NCBI RefSeq assembly: GCF_018417535.1
Contig: NZ_CP070978.1
Span: forward strand, 1,054,001 to 1,118,000
Reading direction: 5' to 3'
DNA length: 64,000 nt
Source of the DNA: Burkholderia pyrrocinia
GTDB lineage: Bacteria; Pseudomonadota; Gammaproteobacteria; Burkholderiales; Burkholderiaceae
Shown here in pieces: positions 8,340 through 17,413 of the stretch. The translations under genes were made by a program, and so were the position numbers. How positions within the stretch are numbered: position 1 is the stretch's first letter; each line of letters begins with the position of its first letter. The notes under the pieces were generated by a model. It did no database searches and was not told where the DNA came from. It saw only the letters and a program-made list of their open reading frames with translations.

Positions 8340-9788
8340 TCAGTACACGAAGCCCGCGGCGCCGACGAGGCGCGGCGTGTCGCCCGACAGCAGGTCGAGC
8401 CCGAGGTTGTGCTGCACCGCGAACTCCAGATCGCTGCTCGGCCGCGCGACGGTGTCGATCGCCTGCTCGAGCTGGCCGGGCCCGGCCGGCTGCACGATGT
8501 ACGGCGTGACGATCACGACCACCTCGGTCTTGCTGTCCTGGAAGTTCTTCGACGAAAACAGCCGGCCGATGATCGGCAGCCGGCCGAGCCCCGGGATCTG
8601 CGACACGGTGTCGGCCGTCTGGCTCTGCAGCAGCCCGCCGATCGCGAAGCTCTGCCCGCTCGACAGCTCGACCGTGGTCTCGACGCGCCGCACGGTCAGC
8701 CCCGGGATCTTGACGCCGCCGGTCGTCACGCTGTTGCTCGCGTCGACCTCGCTTACTTCCGGCCGCACCTTCAGGCTGATGCGGTTGTCGGCGAGCACGG
8801 TCGGCGTGAAGTCGAGCGATACGCCGAACGGCTTGAACTCGACCGTGATCGCGCCGGACGACGCGCCGGCCTGCGCGACCGGGATCGGAATCTCGCCGCC
8901 CGCGAGGAAGCTCGCGGTCTCACCGGACATTGCGGTGAGGTTCGGCTCGGCGAGCATCGTGATCAGGCCCTCCTGGTCGAGCGCGTCGAGCACGACATCG
9001 ATCGACCAGCGCCCCGCGCGGAACCCGCCAAGCACCGAGAATGCGCCCGTCGGCGACAGGTTGAACAGGCCGTTCGTCGGATCGAACAGCGTGCGGCCGT
9101 TGAACAGCCCGCCGACGAAGTTGCCGGCGCCGCCGAGCGCGCTCCAGTTGATGCCGAGTTGCTGCGTGACGTTGCGGCTCACCTCGGTCACCCGCACGCG
9201 CAGGTTCACCTGGATCGGGCGCGACAGCGTGAGCCGGTTGACGATGCTTTCCTTGTCGTGCAGGTACGGCGCGAGCGACTGCATCACGGCGTCCGCGTCG
9301 GCCGCGCTCGGCACCTTGCCCGACACCATCAGCGAGCCCGGCGCGCCGGACACCGACAGCTTCAGCTGCGGAAAGCGGCTGTCGAGCACCGCCTGAAGCG
9401 ACGCCGTGTCGACCTGCACGATCACCGTCCTGCGCAGGATCGGCCGATGGTTCGCGCCGAGCGCGATCAGCGTGGTCGTGCCGGCCTTCTTGCCGAACAC
9501 GAACACGGTGCGAGGCGACGGCACCTGGATGTCGGCGATGGTCGGATCGGCGACGAACATCGCGACCGCGGGCTCGGGCAGCGACAGCATCTCGCCCTTG
9601 CCGGTCGCGATCGACAGTGCCGCGCCGGCGTCCGGCGCACGCGCGCCCTGCGCGAACGCGACGCCGGGCGCGGCGAGGCTGGCCAGGCACCAGAGAGCGA
9701 TCCAACGAACCATGCGCACCATGCGTGTTCCCGTCATCCCGTCAAATGCCGGCCGCCGGGCGGCCGGCCCGATCCGTCGATCCGTCAT
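8340..9788 (-). CDS. cpaC: CpaC/RcpA secretin of the Flp pilus
   Basis: Protein of 482 residues with a cleavable signal peptide (WIALWCLASLAAPGVAFA). An N-terminal N0-like pilus/secretin domain follows (KGEMLSLPEPAVAMFVAD, TVFVFGKKAGTTTL), then a BON/N1-like module with SGKVPSAADADAVMQS. The C-terminal secretin barrel contains FGVSLDFTPTVL and the conserved TVELSSGQSFAIGGLLQ. It forms the outer-membrane channel through which the pilus leaves. The ATG at 9788 overlaps the cpaB stop by ATGA. A second ATG at codon 18 (MTGTRMVRMVRW) would give a more compact signal peptide and remains possible. Confidence 0.9.
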   Translation of the reverse strand: MTDRRIGPAARRPAFDGMTGTRMVRMVRWIALWCLASLAAPGVAFAQGARAPDAGAALSIATGKGEMLSLPEPAVAMFVADPTIADIQVPSPRTVFVFGKKAGTTTLIALGANHRPILRRTVIVQVDTASLQAVLDSRFPQLKLSVSGAPGSLMVSGKVPSAADADAVMQSLAPYLHDKESIVNRLTLSRPIQVNLRVRVTEVSRNVTQQLGINWSALGGAGNFVGGLFNGRTLFDPTNGLFNLSPTGAFSVLGGFRAGRWSIDVVLDALDQEGLITMLAEPNLTAMSGETASFLAGGEIPIPVAQAGASSGAITVEFKPFGVSLDFTPTVLADNRISLKVRPEVSEVDASNSVTTGGVKIPGLTVRRVETTVELSSGQSFAIGGLLQSQTADTVSQIPGLGRLPIIGRLFSSKNFQDSKTEVVVIVTPYIVQPAGPGQLEQAIDTVARPSSDLEFAVQHNLGLDLLSGDTPRLVGAAGFVY

Positions 9789-10792
9789 TGCGGCGCCGCC
9801 ACCCTCGGCAGTTGTGCCGTCGCATCCGCCGCGACACTGCCGCCGCCCGGCAGCGCCGGCAGGCCGGACGGCAATGGCGGCAGCCCCGGCGTGCCGGTGC
9901 CGCCGCCGCGCGACCCGTCGTCGATCGACGAACCGCGATAGATCACGACCGTGTTGCCTTGTCCCGCCGGCCGCGCGCCGCCGGCTTCCGGCCCGGCGGA
10001 CGGCGCACGCGTGGCCTCGCGGGCTGCGCGCGACACGTCGCCCGCCCACACCGGCTGCGTATCCGGCTCCTGCTCGTCGCCGCCCGCCGGTTGCCGCCGG
10101 TCGCTGGTCGCGAAGCTGCGCAGCGCGAGCGACAGCGAGCCGAGGCGCGTCGCGACCAGCACGACCTGCGCGGTGCGCGGCGCGACCTCTAGCGTGACCG
10201 TGCGCGCGCGCGCCGTCGCGTCCGGCGCGCTCGCGGGCGTCTTCGCACGCTGAAATTCCGAGCCGACCGCGAGCACGCGCGCGCGCCGCACGACCGTCTC
10301 CGCTTCGAAGGTGCCGGGCGACGTCGCCGAGCCGCCGATCTGCTGCGTGAGCACCACGTCGACGAAGTCGCCCGGCTGGATCAGCCCCGCGTTGCCCGAT
10401 ACGTCGTCGACCGGCACCGAGATCGCGCGCATGCCGGGCTGCAGCGCGGCCGCGAGAAAATCCGGTGCGCCGGCCGGAATCACGTTGTCCGTGCGGATCG
10501 GCGTGTCGGCGCCGACGCGGTTGCGCAGCAACGCGCCCTTCAGATCGGGGCCCGGCTGCGACTCGACGAACGCGCCCTGCGGCACCTGTGCGCGCGGCAT
10601 GCGCTTCCACGCGAGATCGTTGTCGCGCAGCAGCAGCCCTTCCGGCAGATCGGCGGCCGCGACGCGCACACGCGTCTGGTCCGCTTCGCCGGGTACCGAC
10701 GGCGTCGACGCGGCGACGTACAGTTCGCGCAGGATGAACGCGCCGATGCCGGCAGCGACGATCAGCACGGCCATTCTCAGAGGTTTGGGCAT
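9785..10792 (-). CDS. cpaB: CpaB/RcpC Flp pilus assembly protein
   Basis: Protein of 335 residues. One N-terminal membrane helix (MAVLIVAAGIGAFILREL) is followed by a SAF domain (VAAADLPEGLLLRDNDLAW, RNRVGADTPIRTDNV) and the CpaB domain (GMRAISVPVDDVSG, IQPGDFVDVVLT). The C-terminal third is low-complexity, rich in Gly/Pro/Ala. CpaB/RcpC works with the secretin in the periplasm. The frame is open 30 codons further upstream, but the start MPKPLRM at 10792 puts the membrane helix at the N-terminus. The stop overlaps the secretin start. Confidence 0.88.
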   Translation of the reverse strand: MPKPLRMAVLIVAAGIGAFILRELYVAASTPSVPGEADQTRVRVAAADLPEGLLLRDNDLAWKRMPRAQVPQGAFVESQPGPDLKGALLRNRVGADTPIRTDNVIPAGAPDFLAAALQPGMRAISVPVDDVSGNAGLIQPGDFVDVVLTQQIGGSATSPGTFEAETVVRRARVLAVGSEFQRAKTPASAPDATARARTVTLEVAPRTAQVVLVATRLGSLSLALRSFATSDRRQPAGGDEQEPDTQPVWAGDVSRAAREATRAPSAGPEAGGARPAGQGNTVVIYRGSSIDDGSRGGGTGTPGLPPLPSGLPALPGGGSVAADATAQLPRVAAPQ

Positions 10793-10811
10793 GGCGGCGT
10801 GCGTTCCCCGG

Positions 10812-11306
10812 CTAGGTAAGCGAAACCGTGTGCGGAAACGGTGCCCAGACGGCCAGCGCGCCGCCGAGCGCGAGCGCGACACCGTACGGCACGCCGCGCG
10901 CGGCGACCGCGCGGGCGGGCGCGGCGCGGCACTGCCACGCGACGGCCGCGAGCGCGGCGAGGCCGCACAGGACGCCGCCCGCGCCGACGATCGTCAACAC
11001 GGGGAGCGCCAGCGTCGGGCCGGCCCACAGGAATACCGCCGCCGCCAGCTTGACGTCGCCGCCGCCGATCCAGCCCGCGTGGCGCAAGCCGCCGAACAGC
11101 AGCAGCATCGCCGCGGCGGTCGCGACGTGGCCGGCCAGCGGTACGAGCCCTTCGCGCGCGAGCACCGCCTCGACGAAATACAGCATCGCGAACGCCAGCA
11201 CCGCGCGATTGGACAGGCGCCGGTCGCGCAGGTCCTGCGCCGCGAGCGACGCCAGCACGAAAGTGGCCACCGACTGCACGAGAGTGAGCATGGGAGAGCC
11301 GTCCAT
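10812..11306 (-). CDS. tadV: TadV/CpaA prepilin peptidase (A24 family)
   Basis: Protein of 164 residues with about five membrane helices. The two catalytic aspartates of the A24 aspartic peptidases are visible: one in AAQDLRDRRLSNR (about residue 25) and one in WIGGGDVKLAAA, the GxGD motif near residue 84. It cleaves the leader of Flp pilin and probably of TadE. The start at 11306 is preferred because GGGGGTG, close to the GGAGGTG consensus, lies five bases upstream; an in-frame ATG at 11291 is the alternative. Confidence 0.88.
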   Translation of the reverse strand: MDGSPMLTLVQSVATFVLASLAAQDLRDRRLSNRAVLAFAMLYFVEAVLAREGLVPLAGHVATAAAMLLLFGGLRHAGWIGGGDVKLAAAVFLWAGPTLALPVLTIVGAGGVLCGLAALAAVAWQCRAAPARAVAARGVPYGVALALGGALAVWAPFPHTVSLT

Positions 11307-11380
11307 CGGCGCACCCCCGGCTGGATACGTTCTACCGCTGCGGATCCGTGTGTTCGTCGGCGGCGCGCGGGTTCAGGGGA

Positions 11381-11563
11381 TCAGATCAGGCTCGTCACCT
11401 TCGTGATCAGCGCCGTGAACACGCTCGGCAAGCCGCCGGAAGTGCTGCTGAGGATCACGCCGACCGCCGCCAGCGCGACCACGACGATGCCGGCCAGCAC
11501 CGCATATTCGAGCGAGCTGACGCCACGTTCATCACGCAGCAGGGACTTGACGTATTGCAGCAT
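11381..11563 (-). CDS. flp: Flp-type major pilin
   Basis: Protein of 60 residues starting MLQYVKSLLRDERG. The cleavage motif G/xxxxEY of Flp pilins is exact: DERG is followed by VSSLEYAVLAG, placing Glu at +5 and Tyr at +6 of the mature pilin. One hydrophobic helix and a short C-terminal tail follow. The size is typical for Flp pilins (50-80 residues). A strong ribosome-binding site (GGAGG) ends six bases before the ATG. It is the first gene of the tad operon, 74 bases ahead of tadV. Confidence 0.93.
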   Translation of the reverse strand: MLQYVKSLLRDERGVSSLEYAVLAGIVVVALAAVGVILSSTSGGLPSVFTALITKVTSLI

Positions 11564-11811
11564 GGCAACCTCCGTGTGACGGGGTCGATGATCGACCGTT
11601 GAACGTAAAGACGCTGCATGGGTCCTGCGGCTGCACATGGCGTTGCCCATTCGCGACTCATGCGGACGGCCCTGGCATGAGGCCGTTCGCATCCCCCGAA
11701 GTCCTCTCGATCGCTGCGACGCGCGGCATGCAACGACGGCACCGGTCGTTTCATTCGCGCACTTGTTGCTCGGCCGCGCCGGCATGACGCCGACCGCGCC
11801 GATTCGTCTAG

Positions 11812-11840
11812 GGTATAGACAATTTTTTGGACGATTTCAA
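11812..11840 (-). promoter_or_regulatory. Candidate sigma-70 promoter of the tad operon with an inverted repeat
   Basis: On the minus strand TTGAAA (11840-11835) and TATACC (11817-11812) are separated by exactly 17 bases. A perfect inverted repeat GTCTA-N5-TAGAC (11806-11820) covers the -10 element and could be an operator. Transcription from here would give a leader of about 240 bases before flp. No mapped start is available, so this is inference from the sequence. Confidence 0.45.
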
Positions 11841-12461
11841 ATAATTTGGCGTCGGAAGGTATTTATGGATAGCACCCTGAAATGATGAAATCCATACAGG
11901 TCGTCTTCCGAAATTCCTTCTCGCGGCATTCCGCATGGTTCAGATACCGAAGTAAGAATGTTAACTGTCGCGATGAAACATTTCCCGTCTGGCGGATAAC
12001 CCATTTTCATTCGATTTTTCGGTATGCCGGGTGGTGCCGCGCGCACCGTTTCGCGCGACGGCTCACGTGCGCCGGCCTGCAATCCGTTCACGCTCCGCCC
12101 GGCCAATCCGGCAAATATGACCGTTCCGGATCGGTTTTTTTACCCGCCTGATACCTATTTCACTGCCTGGATTCGTCGGCCGATCGGCATGCGAATCCGC
12201 GATTTTCTCTATTTCAGGCATTTTCAAATCGGCGCTCGCCTGATCAGCAGGCAACGCCAATCAAAATAATCGGAATCCTGAACGATTACCCGATACATGC
12301 GAATCCGCTTTCCGTCCGTGGAAAACGGCGTGCTCGGCCCGGCAACCCGTCAAGCGGCGATAAGCATAGTTCAAATCGTTGCTTGTCCAGCGCCAGAGGC
12401 GTCCACCAGAATGGCGCGACGCCTCTCTGCCCGACTTCATTTTCTCGCTACCCGACGCACC
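11841..12461 (+). other. Intergenic region between the tad operon and the sulfonate transporter
   Basis: About 620 bases, clearly richer in A+T than the neighbouring genes, between divergent operons. Short open frames on both strands lack ribosome-binding sites and recognisable protein features. The stretch must hold the promoter of the ABC transporter operon, but no convincing -35/-10 pair was identified on the plus strand. Confidence 0.6.
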
Positions 12462-13544
12462 ATGACCGATCGATTCCCGTTTCCCCTGCGCCTGCTGCGA
12501 TCGCTGCTGGCAGCCACGCTGATGACGCTGGCGGCCGCCGCCGCGCACGCCGACAAGCCCGCCACCATCCGCATCGGGGTCGCCCAGCAAGGCGCCGGCG
12601 ATCCGCCGACCTTCGGCGGCTCGAGCGCCGCCACCGCGCAGTTGCAGCAACGGGTCGAAAAGGAATTCGCGGCCGACGGCATCAAGGTGCAGTGGCTGTT
12701 CTTCAAGGGCGCGGGGCCGGCCGTCAACGAGGCGATCGCCAACAAGGCGCTCGACTTCGCGTACCAGGGCGACCTGCCCGCCGTGCTCGCGCGCTCGAAC
12801 GGGATCAAGACACGCCTGCTGCTCGCCGCGAGCGTGCGCTCGGGCGTCAAGATCGCGGTACCGCCCGACTCCGGCATCCGATCGATCACGGACCTGAAAG
12901 ACCGCCGCGTGTCGATCTTCCGCGGCACGAACCTGCAGCTCGTCGCCGATAACGCGCTCGCGAAGAACGGCCTCGGCGAACGCGACCTGCGCGTGATCAA
13001 CCTCGACTCCGCAAGCTCGCTCGCCGCGCTCGCGTCGAAGGGCATCGACGCATCGGTGGGCGACTACCAGCTATACAAGCTGCGCGACGCGGGGCTCGCG
13101 AAGATCATCTACGAATCGCAGAACGACGGCCCTCAGCTCACGCGCCAGACCCACCTGCTCGTGCTCGACGATTTCGAGCGCGCGCATCCGGACATCGTGC
13201 AGCGCGTCGTCAACGCGCTGGTGAAGGGCGCGCAATGGTCGTCCGACGAAGCGAACCGCGATGCGCTGTTCAAGCTGTGGGCGAAAAGCGGCGTGCCGTA
13301 TTCGTCGTGGCAGGCCGACTATGCGAACCAGCGCCTGAAGGACCGCCTGTCCCCGCTGATCGACCCGTTCCTCGTCGCGCGCTACAAGGCCGTCGCGCAG
13401 GATGCGCTGAAGCTGAAACTGATCCGCCAGCCGGTCGACGTCGACGGCTGGTTCGAGCCGAAGTATCTCGACAACGCACTGCGCACGCTGAAGCTCGAAA
13501 ACTACTGGCCGCGCTACGACGCGGCCGGCAAGCCCCTCTCCTGA
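12462..13544 (+). CDS. Aliphatic-sulfonate-type ABC transporter substrate-binding protein
   Basis: Protein of 360 residues. A Sec signal peptide (about residues 1-29) ends AAHA before DKPATIRIGV. The mature part has the SsuA/TauA/NrtA type-2 periplasmic fold: RIGVAQQG, NKALDFAYQGDLPAVLA, the linker DLKDRRVSIFRGTNLQLV and SKGIDASVGDYQLY. It should bind a small sulfonate or a related anion and deliver it to the two permeases just downstream. The ATG at 12462 was chosen because it starts a normal signal peptide; an upstream in-frame ATG at 12411 is possible. The gap to the next gene is 15 bases. Substrate unknown; the sulfonate reading comes from the family and the TauD neighbours. Confidence 0.8.
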   Translation: MTDRFPFPLRLLRSLLAATLMTLAAAAAHADKPATIRIGVAQQGAGDPPTFGGSSAATAQLQQRVEKEFAADGIKVQWLFFKGAGPAVNEAIANKALDFAYQGDLPAVLARSNGIKTRLLLAASVRSGVKIAVPPDSGIRSITDLKDRRVSIFRGTNLQLVADNALAKNGLGERDLRVINLDSASSLAALASKGIDASVGDYQLYKLRDAGLAKIIYESQNDGPQLTRQTHLLVLDDFERAHPDIVQRVVNALVKGAQWSSDEANRDALFKLWAKSGVPYSSWQADYANQRLKDRLSPLIDPFLVARYKAVAQDALKLKLIRQPVDVDGWFEPKYLDNALRTLKLENYWPRYDAAGKPLS

Positions 13545-13559
13545 CCCGGACCCGCCCCG

Positions 13560-14402
13560 ATGAGCGACACCGCGATCCCGATTCCGTCGTCCGAGCCGCC
13601 CGCGCTCGCCGCGCAGCCGCGCCGAGCGGCGGGCGTGAAGCGGCTGGCGTGGCAGCTCGCGCCGTGGGTATTGCCCGCGCTGCTGTTCGCGCTGTGGACC
13701 GTCGGCAGCGCGCGCGGCTGGATCGCACCGCAGATCCTGCCGCCGCCCGAACGCGTGTACGACGCGCTCGCCGAGCTGGCGACGAGCGGCGATCTCGCGC
13801 GCCACACGCTGATCAGCCTGCAGCGCGTGCTGATCGGCTTTGCGGCCGGCTCGCTGCTCGGTTTCGCGATCGGCGTCGCGCTCGGCCTGTCGCGTACGCT
13901 GGAAGCCTACGTGCTGCCGGGCTTCAACGCGCTCGTGCAGATTCCGGTGCTCGGCTGGCTGCCGTTCCTGCTGCTGCTCGTCGGCGTCGGCGAACCGCTC
14001 AAGTACCTGCTGATCGCGCATGCGGCACTCGTCCCCGTCACGATGAGCACGTTGCAAGGGTTTCGCCAGACGCCGCCCGCGCTCGACGAAGTCGCGCGCG
14101 GGTTCGGCTACACGCGCCGGCAACGCATCGCCCACGTCGTGCTGCCGGCCGCGATCCCGACGCTCGCGACCGGCGTGCGGCTCGCGTTCACGAAGTCGTG
14201 GCTCGCGCTCGTCGTCGTCGAGCTCGTCGCGTCTTCCGAAGGGCTCGGCTACCTGATCGTGTACGGCCGGCAACTGTTCCAGCTCGATCTCGTGATGGCG
14301 GCCGTGGTCGTGGTCGGCGCGGTCGGCCTGCTGATCAACCGGTTGCTCGACGCACTCGAAGCGCGCCTGCGCCGCGGCGTGCCGTCCGCGTTCCGCGGCT
14401 GA
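13560..14402 (+). CDS. ABC transporter permease, SsuC/TauC family (first)
   Basis: Protein of 280 residues with six predicted membrane helices and the binding-protein-dependent permease signature in the loop FRQTPPALDEVARGFGYTRRQRIAHVVLPAAIPTL (EAA loop). It is an inner-membrane component of the sulfonate-type transporter. It lies 15 bases after the binding-protein gene and 35 before a second, clearly different permease, so the transporter probably uses a heterodimeric channel, unlike the homodimeric SsuC of Escherichia coli. Confidence 0.85.
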   Translation: MSDTAIPIPSSEPPALAAQPRRAAGVKRLAWQLAPWVLPALLFALWTVGSARGWIAPQILPPPERVYDALAELATSGDLARHTLISLQRVLIGFAAGSLLGFAIGVALGLSRTLEAYVLPGFNALVQIPVLGWLPFLLLLVGVGEPLKYLLIAHAALVPVTMSTLQGFRQTPPALDEVARGFGYTRRQRIAHVVLPAAIPTLATGVRLAFTKSWLALVVVELVASSEGLGYLIVYGRQLFQLDLVMAAVVVVGAVGLLINRLLDALEARLRRGVPSAFRG

Positions 14403-14437
14403 ACCGGCCTGCCTGCGCAACCGAAGGAGACCATCCC

Positions 14438-15268
14438 ATGCCCCATCCCGCCACGCCGACGCTCGCGCCGGACGCTACGCCGTTGCCCGCCACGGCCGCC
14501 CGCCGCCTGCATGCGCCCGACTGGCGCGGCTTCGTGCTGCCGCTCGTCGCGTTCGCGCTCTGGTGGGCGATCGCTTCCGCGCACCTCGTGACCAGCGGGC
14601 TGCTCGTCGGCCCGGCCGACGTCCTGCACACCGCGTGGTCGCAGGTCGCGAGCGGCGCGCTCGGCCGCGCACTGTCCGCGTCGCTCGCGCGCGAAGCCTG
14701 CGGGTTCGCGATCGGCGCGACGGGCGGGCTGCTGCTCGGCGCGGCGCTCGGGCTGTCGCGCATCGCCGCGCGAATGGTCGGCCCGAGCTTCGACACGTTC
14801 AAGCAGATCTCGCTGTTCGCGTGGATTCCGCTGATTTCCGTGTGGTTCGGCCTCGGCGACGTCGCCAAGGTCGTGTTCCTGTCGCTCGCCGCGCTGCTGC
14901 CCGTCGCCGCGCATACGTGCGACGGCATTCACGCGGTGCCGCGCGCGTATGTCGACGTCGCCCGCGCGCTGCGTTACTCGCGGCTCCAGCTCGTCCGCCA
15001 CGTGATCCTGCCGGCCGCGCTGCCGTCGATCTTCACCGGGCTGTATCTCGGCCTGATCTATTCGTGGCTCGCGACGCTCGGCGCCGAATACCTGCTCGTC
15101 GCCGGCAGCGGGATCGGCAATACGCTGATCGACGGCAGCGAGCAGTTCCGGATGGATCTCGTGCTGTTCGGGATCATCGTCGTCGGCGTGACCGGCTGGG
15201 CACTGAATGCGATCGCGCGTGCGATCGAACGCAAGGTGCTGGCCCGGCGCGGCGACCTGCCGCGATGA
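14438..15268 (+). CDS. ABC transporter permease, SsuC/TauC family (second)
   Basis: Protein of 276 residues, start at 14438 supported by GAAGGAGA about eight bases upstream. Membrane helices begin at about residue 30. The EAA-type loop is YVDVARALRYSRLQLVRHVILPAALPS. It resembles the first permease only in general architecture and probably pairs with it. It is followed 40 bases later by the ATPase gene of the same operon. Confidence 0.85.
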   Translation: MPHPATPTLAPDATPLPATAARRLHAPDWRGFVLPLVAFALWWAIASAHLVTSGLLVGPADVLHTAWSQVASGALGRALSASLAREACGFAIGATGGLLLGAALGLSRIAARMVGPSFDTFKQISLFAWIPLISVWFGLGDVAKVVFLSLAALLPVAAHTCDGIHAVPRAYVDVARALRYSRLQLVRHVILPAALPSIFTGLYLGLIYSWLATLGAEYLLVAGSGIGNTLIDGSEQFRMDLVLFGIIVVGVTGWALNAIARAIERKVLARRGDLPR

Positions 15269-15308
15269 TCGCCCCCTTCTTCCCTGTCGCATCCTTCCTC
15301 GCTCCGCC

Positions 15309-16154
15309 ATGACGACCCTCGCCTCCGATTCGCTCGACATCCTCCATGTCGGCAAGCACTACGCACAACGCGGCGCGTCGCTCGCCGTGCTCGACGACGT
15401 GTCGCTGCACGTGCGCGCCGGCGAATTCGTCACGATCGTCGGCGCGAGCGGCTGCGGCAAGTCGACGTTGCTGCGGCTGATCGCGGGGCTCGACACCGAC
15501 TACACGGGCGAGATCCGCGCCGGCGACGAACGCGTGCGCGACACGTCGCTGCAGCGCGGGATCGTGTTCCAGGATCACCGGCTGTTCCCGTGGCTCACCG
15601 TCGAGCAGAACATCGGCGCCGCGCTGCGCAACGCACCGCTCGACGCGGCCGCGAAGCGGCGCGCGGTCGCGGACCACATCGCGCTGGTCGGGCTGAACGG
15701 CTTCGAGCACGCGTTTCCGAACCAGTTGTCGGGCGGGATGGCGCAGCGCGTCGCGATCGCGCGCGGCCTCGTAAACCGCCCGCGCGTGCTGCTGCTCGAC
15801 GAGCCGTTCGGCGCGCTCGATGCGCAGACGCGTGCGCGGATGCAGAACGAACTGCTGCGCATCTGGGAGCAGGAACGCATCACGATGATGCTCGTCACGC
15901 ACGACGTCGACGAAGCCGTTTATCTCGGCGACCGCGTCGTCACGATGGCGCCGCGCCCGGGCCGTATCGAACGCATCGTCGATGTCGCGCTGCCGCGGCC
16001 GCGCCGGCGCGATTCGCCGGGATTCGCGCGGTTGCGCGACACGGTGCTCGCCGATTTCGACGATCGCGAACCGCCGCGCGACGATGGCGCGGGCGGCAAG
16101 CGCATCGACACGCCGGGCGCGCACCGGATCGGCGAATGGCGGCTCGCGTGGTAG
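15309..16154 (+). CDS. ABC transporter ATP-binding protein, SsuB/TauB family
   Basis: Protein of 281 residues with all nucleotide-binding motifs: Walker A GASGCGKSTLL, Q-loop VFQDHRLFPW, signature LSGGMAQRVAIARG, Walker B VLLLDEPFGALD and the switch His in LVTHDVDEA. The C-terminal 40 residues are a charged tail. It energises the two permeases upstream. The ATG at 15309 was chosen over longer versions because it gives the usual short lead-in to the first beta strand (LDILHVGKHY). Last gene of the transporter operon; a TauD-family gene follows 148 bases later. Confidence 0.9.
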   Translation: MTTLASDSLDILHVGKHYAQRGASLAVLDDVSLHVRAGEFVTIVGASGCGKSTLLRLIAGLDTDYTGEIRAGDERVRDTSLQRGIVFQDHRLFPWLTVEQNIGAALRNAPLDAAAKRRAVADHIALVGLNGFEHAFPNQLSGGMAQRVAIARGLVNRPRVLLLDEPFGALDAQTRARMQNELLRIWEQERITMMLVTHDVDEAVYLGDRVVTMAPRPGRIERIVDVALPRPRRRDSPGFARLRDTVLADFDDREPPRDDGAGGKRIDTPGAHRIGEWRLAW

Positions 16155-16302
16155 GGGCGGGTCGCGACCGCATTGCTCAGCATGACGACACATATCGATC
16201 ATCGCAGCACGCACGCTAAGGTTGTGACGATTCATCGGTTCCGGTTCCGCGCGGTCCCTGCTTGAATGGAGACTCGACCGACCCGACTCCAGGAGACTCC
16301 CG

Positions 16303-17256
16303 ATGTCCGAAGTCCAGCACGCCGCTCACCCGTCCTCGCATGCTTCGCACGCCGCGCCGCGCACGGCCGCCGCCCCGCTTCAGCTTCGCCAGGTTGCCGG
16401 CCGGATCGGCGCCGAGATCGCCGGCGTCCGGCTGTCGGCCACGCTCGACGACGCGACGTTCGATGCGATCCAGGCCGCGCTGCTGCGTCACAAGGTGCTG
16501 TTCTTCCGCGGCCAGCACCATCTCGACGACATCGCGCAGGAAGCGTTCGCACGCCGCTTCGGCGACACGGTCGCGCACCCGACCGTGCCGTCCGTCGACG
16601 GCAGCGCGCATCTGCTCGAACTCGATTCCGCGCACGGCGCGCGCGCCAACTCGTGGCACACCGACGTCACGTTCGTCGATGCGTACCCGAAGATCTCGAT
16701 CCTGCGCGCGGTCGTGATTCCGCCGTTCGGCGGCGATACGGTGTGGGCCAACACGGCCGCCGCGTACGCCCATCTCCCCGACCCGCTGCGCGCGCTCGCC
16801 GACACGCTGTGGGCGCTGCACACGAACGCGTACGACTACGCGTCGACGCACGTGCACGCCGACGACACGCAACTGAAGCGCTACCGCGAAGTGTTCACGT
16901 CGACCGTCTACGAAACCGAGCACCCGGTCGTGCGCGTGCATCCGGAAACCGGCGAGCGCACGCTCGTGCTCGGGCACTTCGTGCAGCGGCTCAAGGGGCT
17001 GTCGGCGCAGGATTCCGCGCACCTGCTGCAGGTATTCCACGAGCACGTGACGCGTCTCGAGAACACCGTGCGCTGGAACTGGCAGGAAGGCGACGTCGCG
17101 ATCTGGGACAACCGCGCGACGCAGCACTACGCGATCAACGACTACGGCGATGCACGCCGCGTCGTGCGCCGCGCGACCGTTCACGGCGACGTGCCGGTCG
17201 GCATCGACGGTCGCCAGAGCGTCGTGCTGAAGGGGCCGGGCGCGACGCTGCAATAA
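16303..17256 (+). CDS. TauD/TfdA-family Fe(II)/2-oxoglutarate dioxygenase (first)
   Basis: Protein of 317 residues. The iron ligands are His119 and Asp121 in SWHTDVTF and His275 in NRATQHYAIND. The Arg that binds 2-oxoglutarate is in RRVVRRATVHGD (about 287-290). TauD-like enzymes release sulfite from taurine or other alkyl sulfonates or sulfates by hydroxylation in the cytoplasm. Location straight after a sulfonate-type transporter supports a sulfonate or sulfate-ester role, but the family also contains herbicide and other dioxygenases. A ribosome-binding site (CAGGAGA) precedes the ATG. The ~25-residue N-terminal His/Ala-rich extension is unusual. Confidence 0.88.
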   Translation: MSEVQHAAHPSSHASHAAPRTAAAPLQLRQVAGRIGAEIAGVRLSATLDDATFDAIQAALLRHKVLFFRGQHHLDDIAQEAFARRFGDTVAHPTVPSVDGSAHLLELDSAHGARANSWHTDVTFVDAYPKISILRAVVIPPFGGDTVWANTAAAYAHLPDPLRALADTLWALHTNAYDYASTHVHADDTQLKRYREVFTSTVYETEHPVVRVHPETGERTLVLGHFVQRLKGLSAQDSAHLLQVFHEHVTRLENTVRWNWQEGDVAIWDNRATQHYAINDYGDARRVVRRATVHGDVPVGIDGRQSVVLKGPGATLQ

Positions 17257-17413
17257 CGTCCGCTTACCGCGGCGGCGCAGTTCCGTGCGTCGCCGCGCGT
17301 TCCCCGCCATTCGCCACCGGACACACCACGATGAACTTCCCGCCACCGGACCGACGCTTGCACGCGCAACGATGTCGGCCATCCGCCCCGTTCACTTCCG
17401 CCAGGAGCGTCGC

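Noticed and set aside
11841-12461. Small genes of 80-90 codons in the tad/sulfonate intergenic region
   Set aside because: Overlapping frames on both strands, no ribosome-binding sites, and no protein-like pattern.
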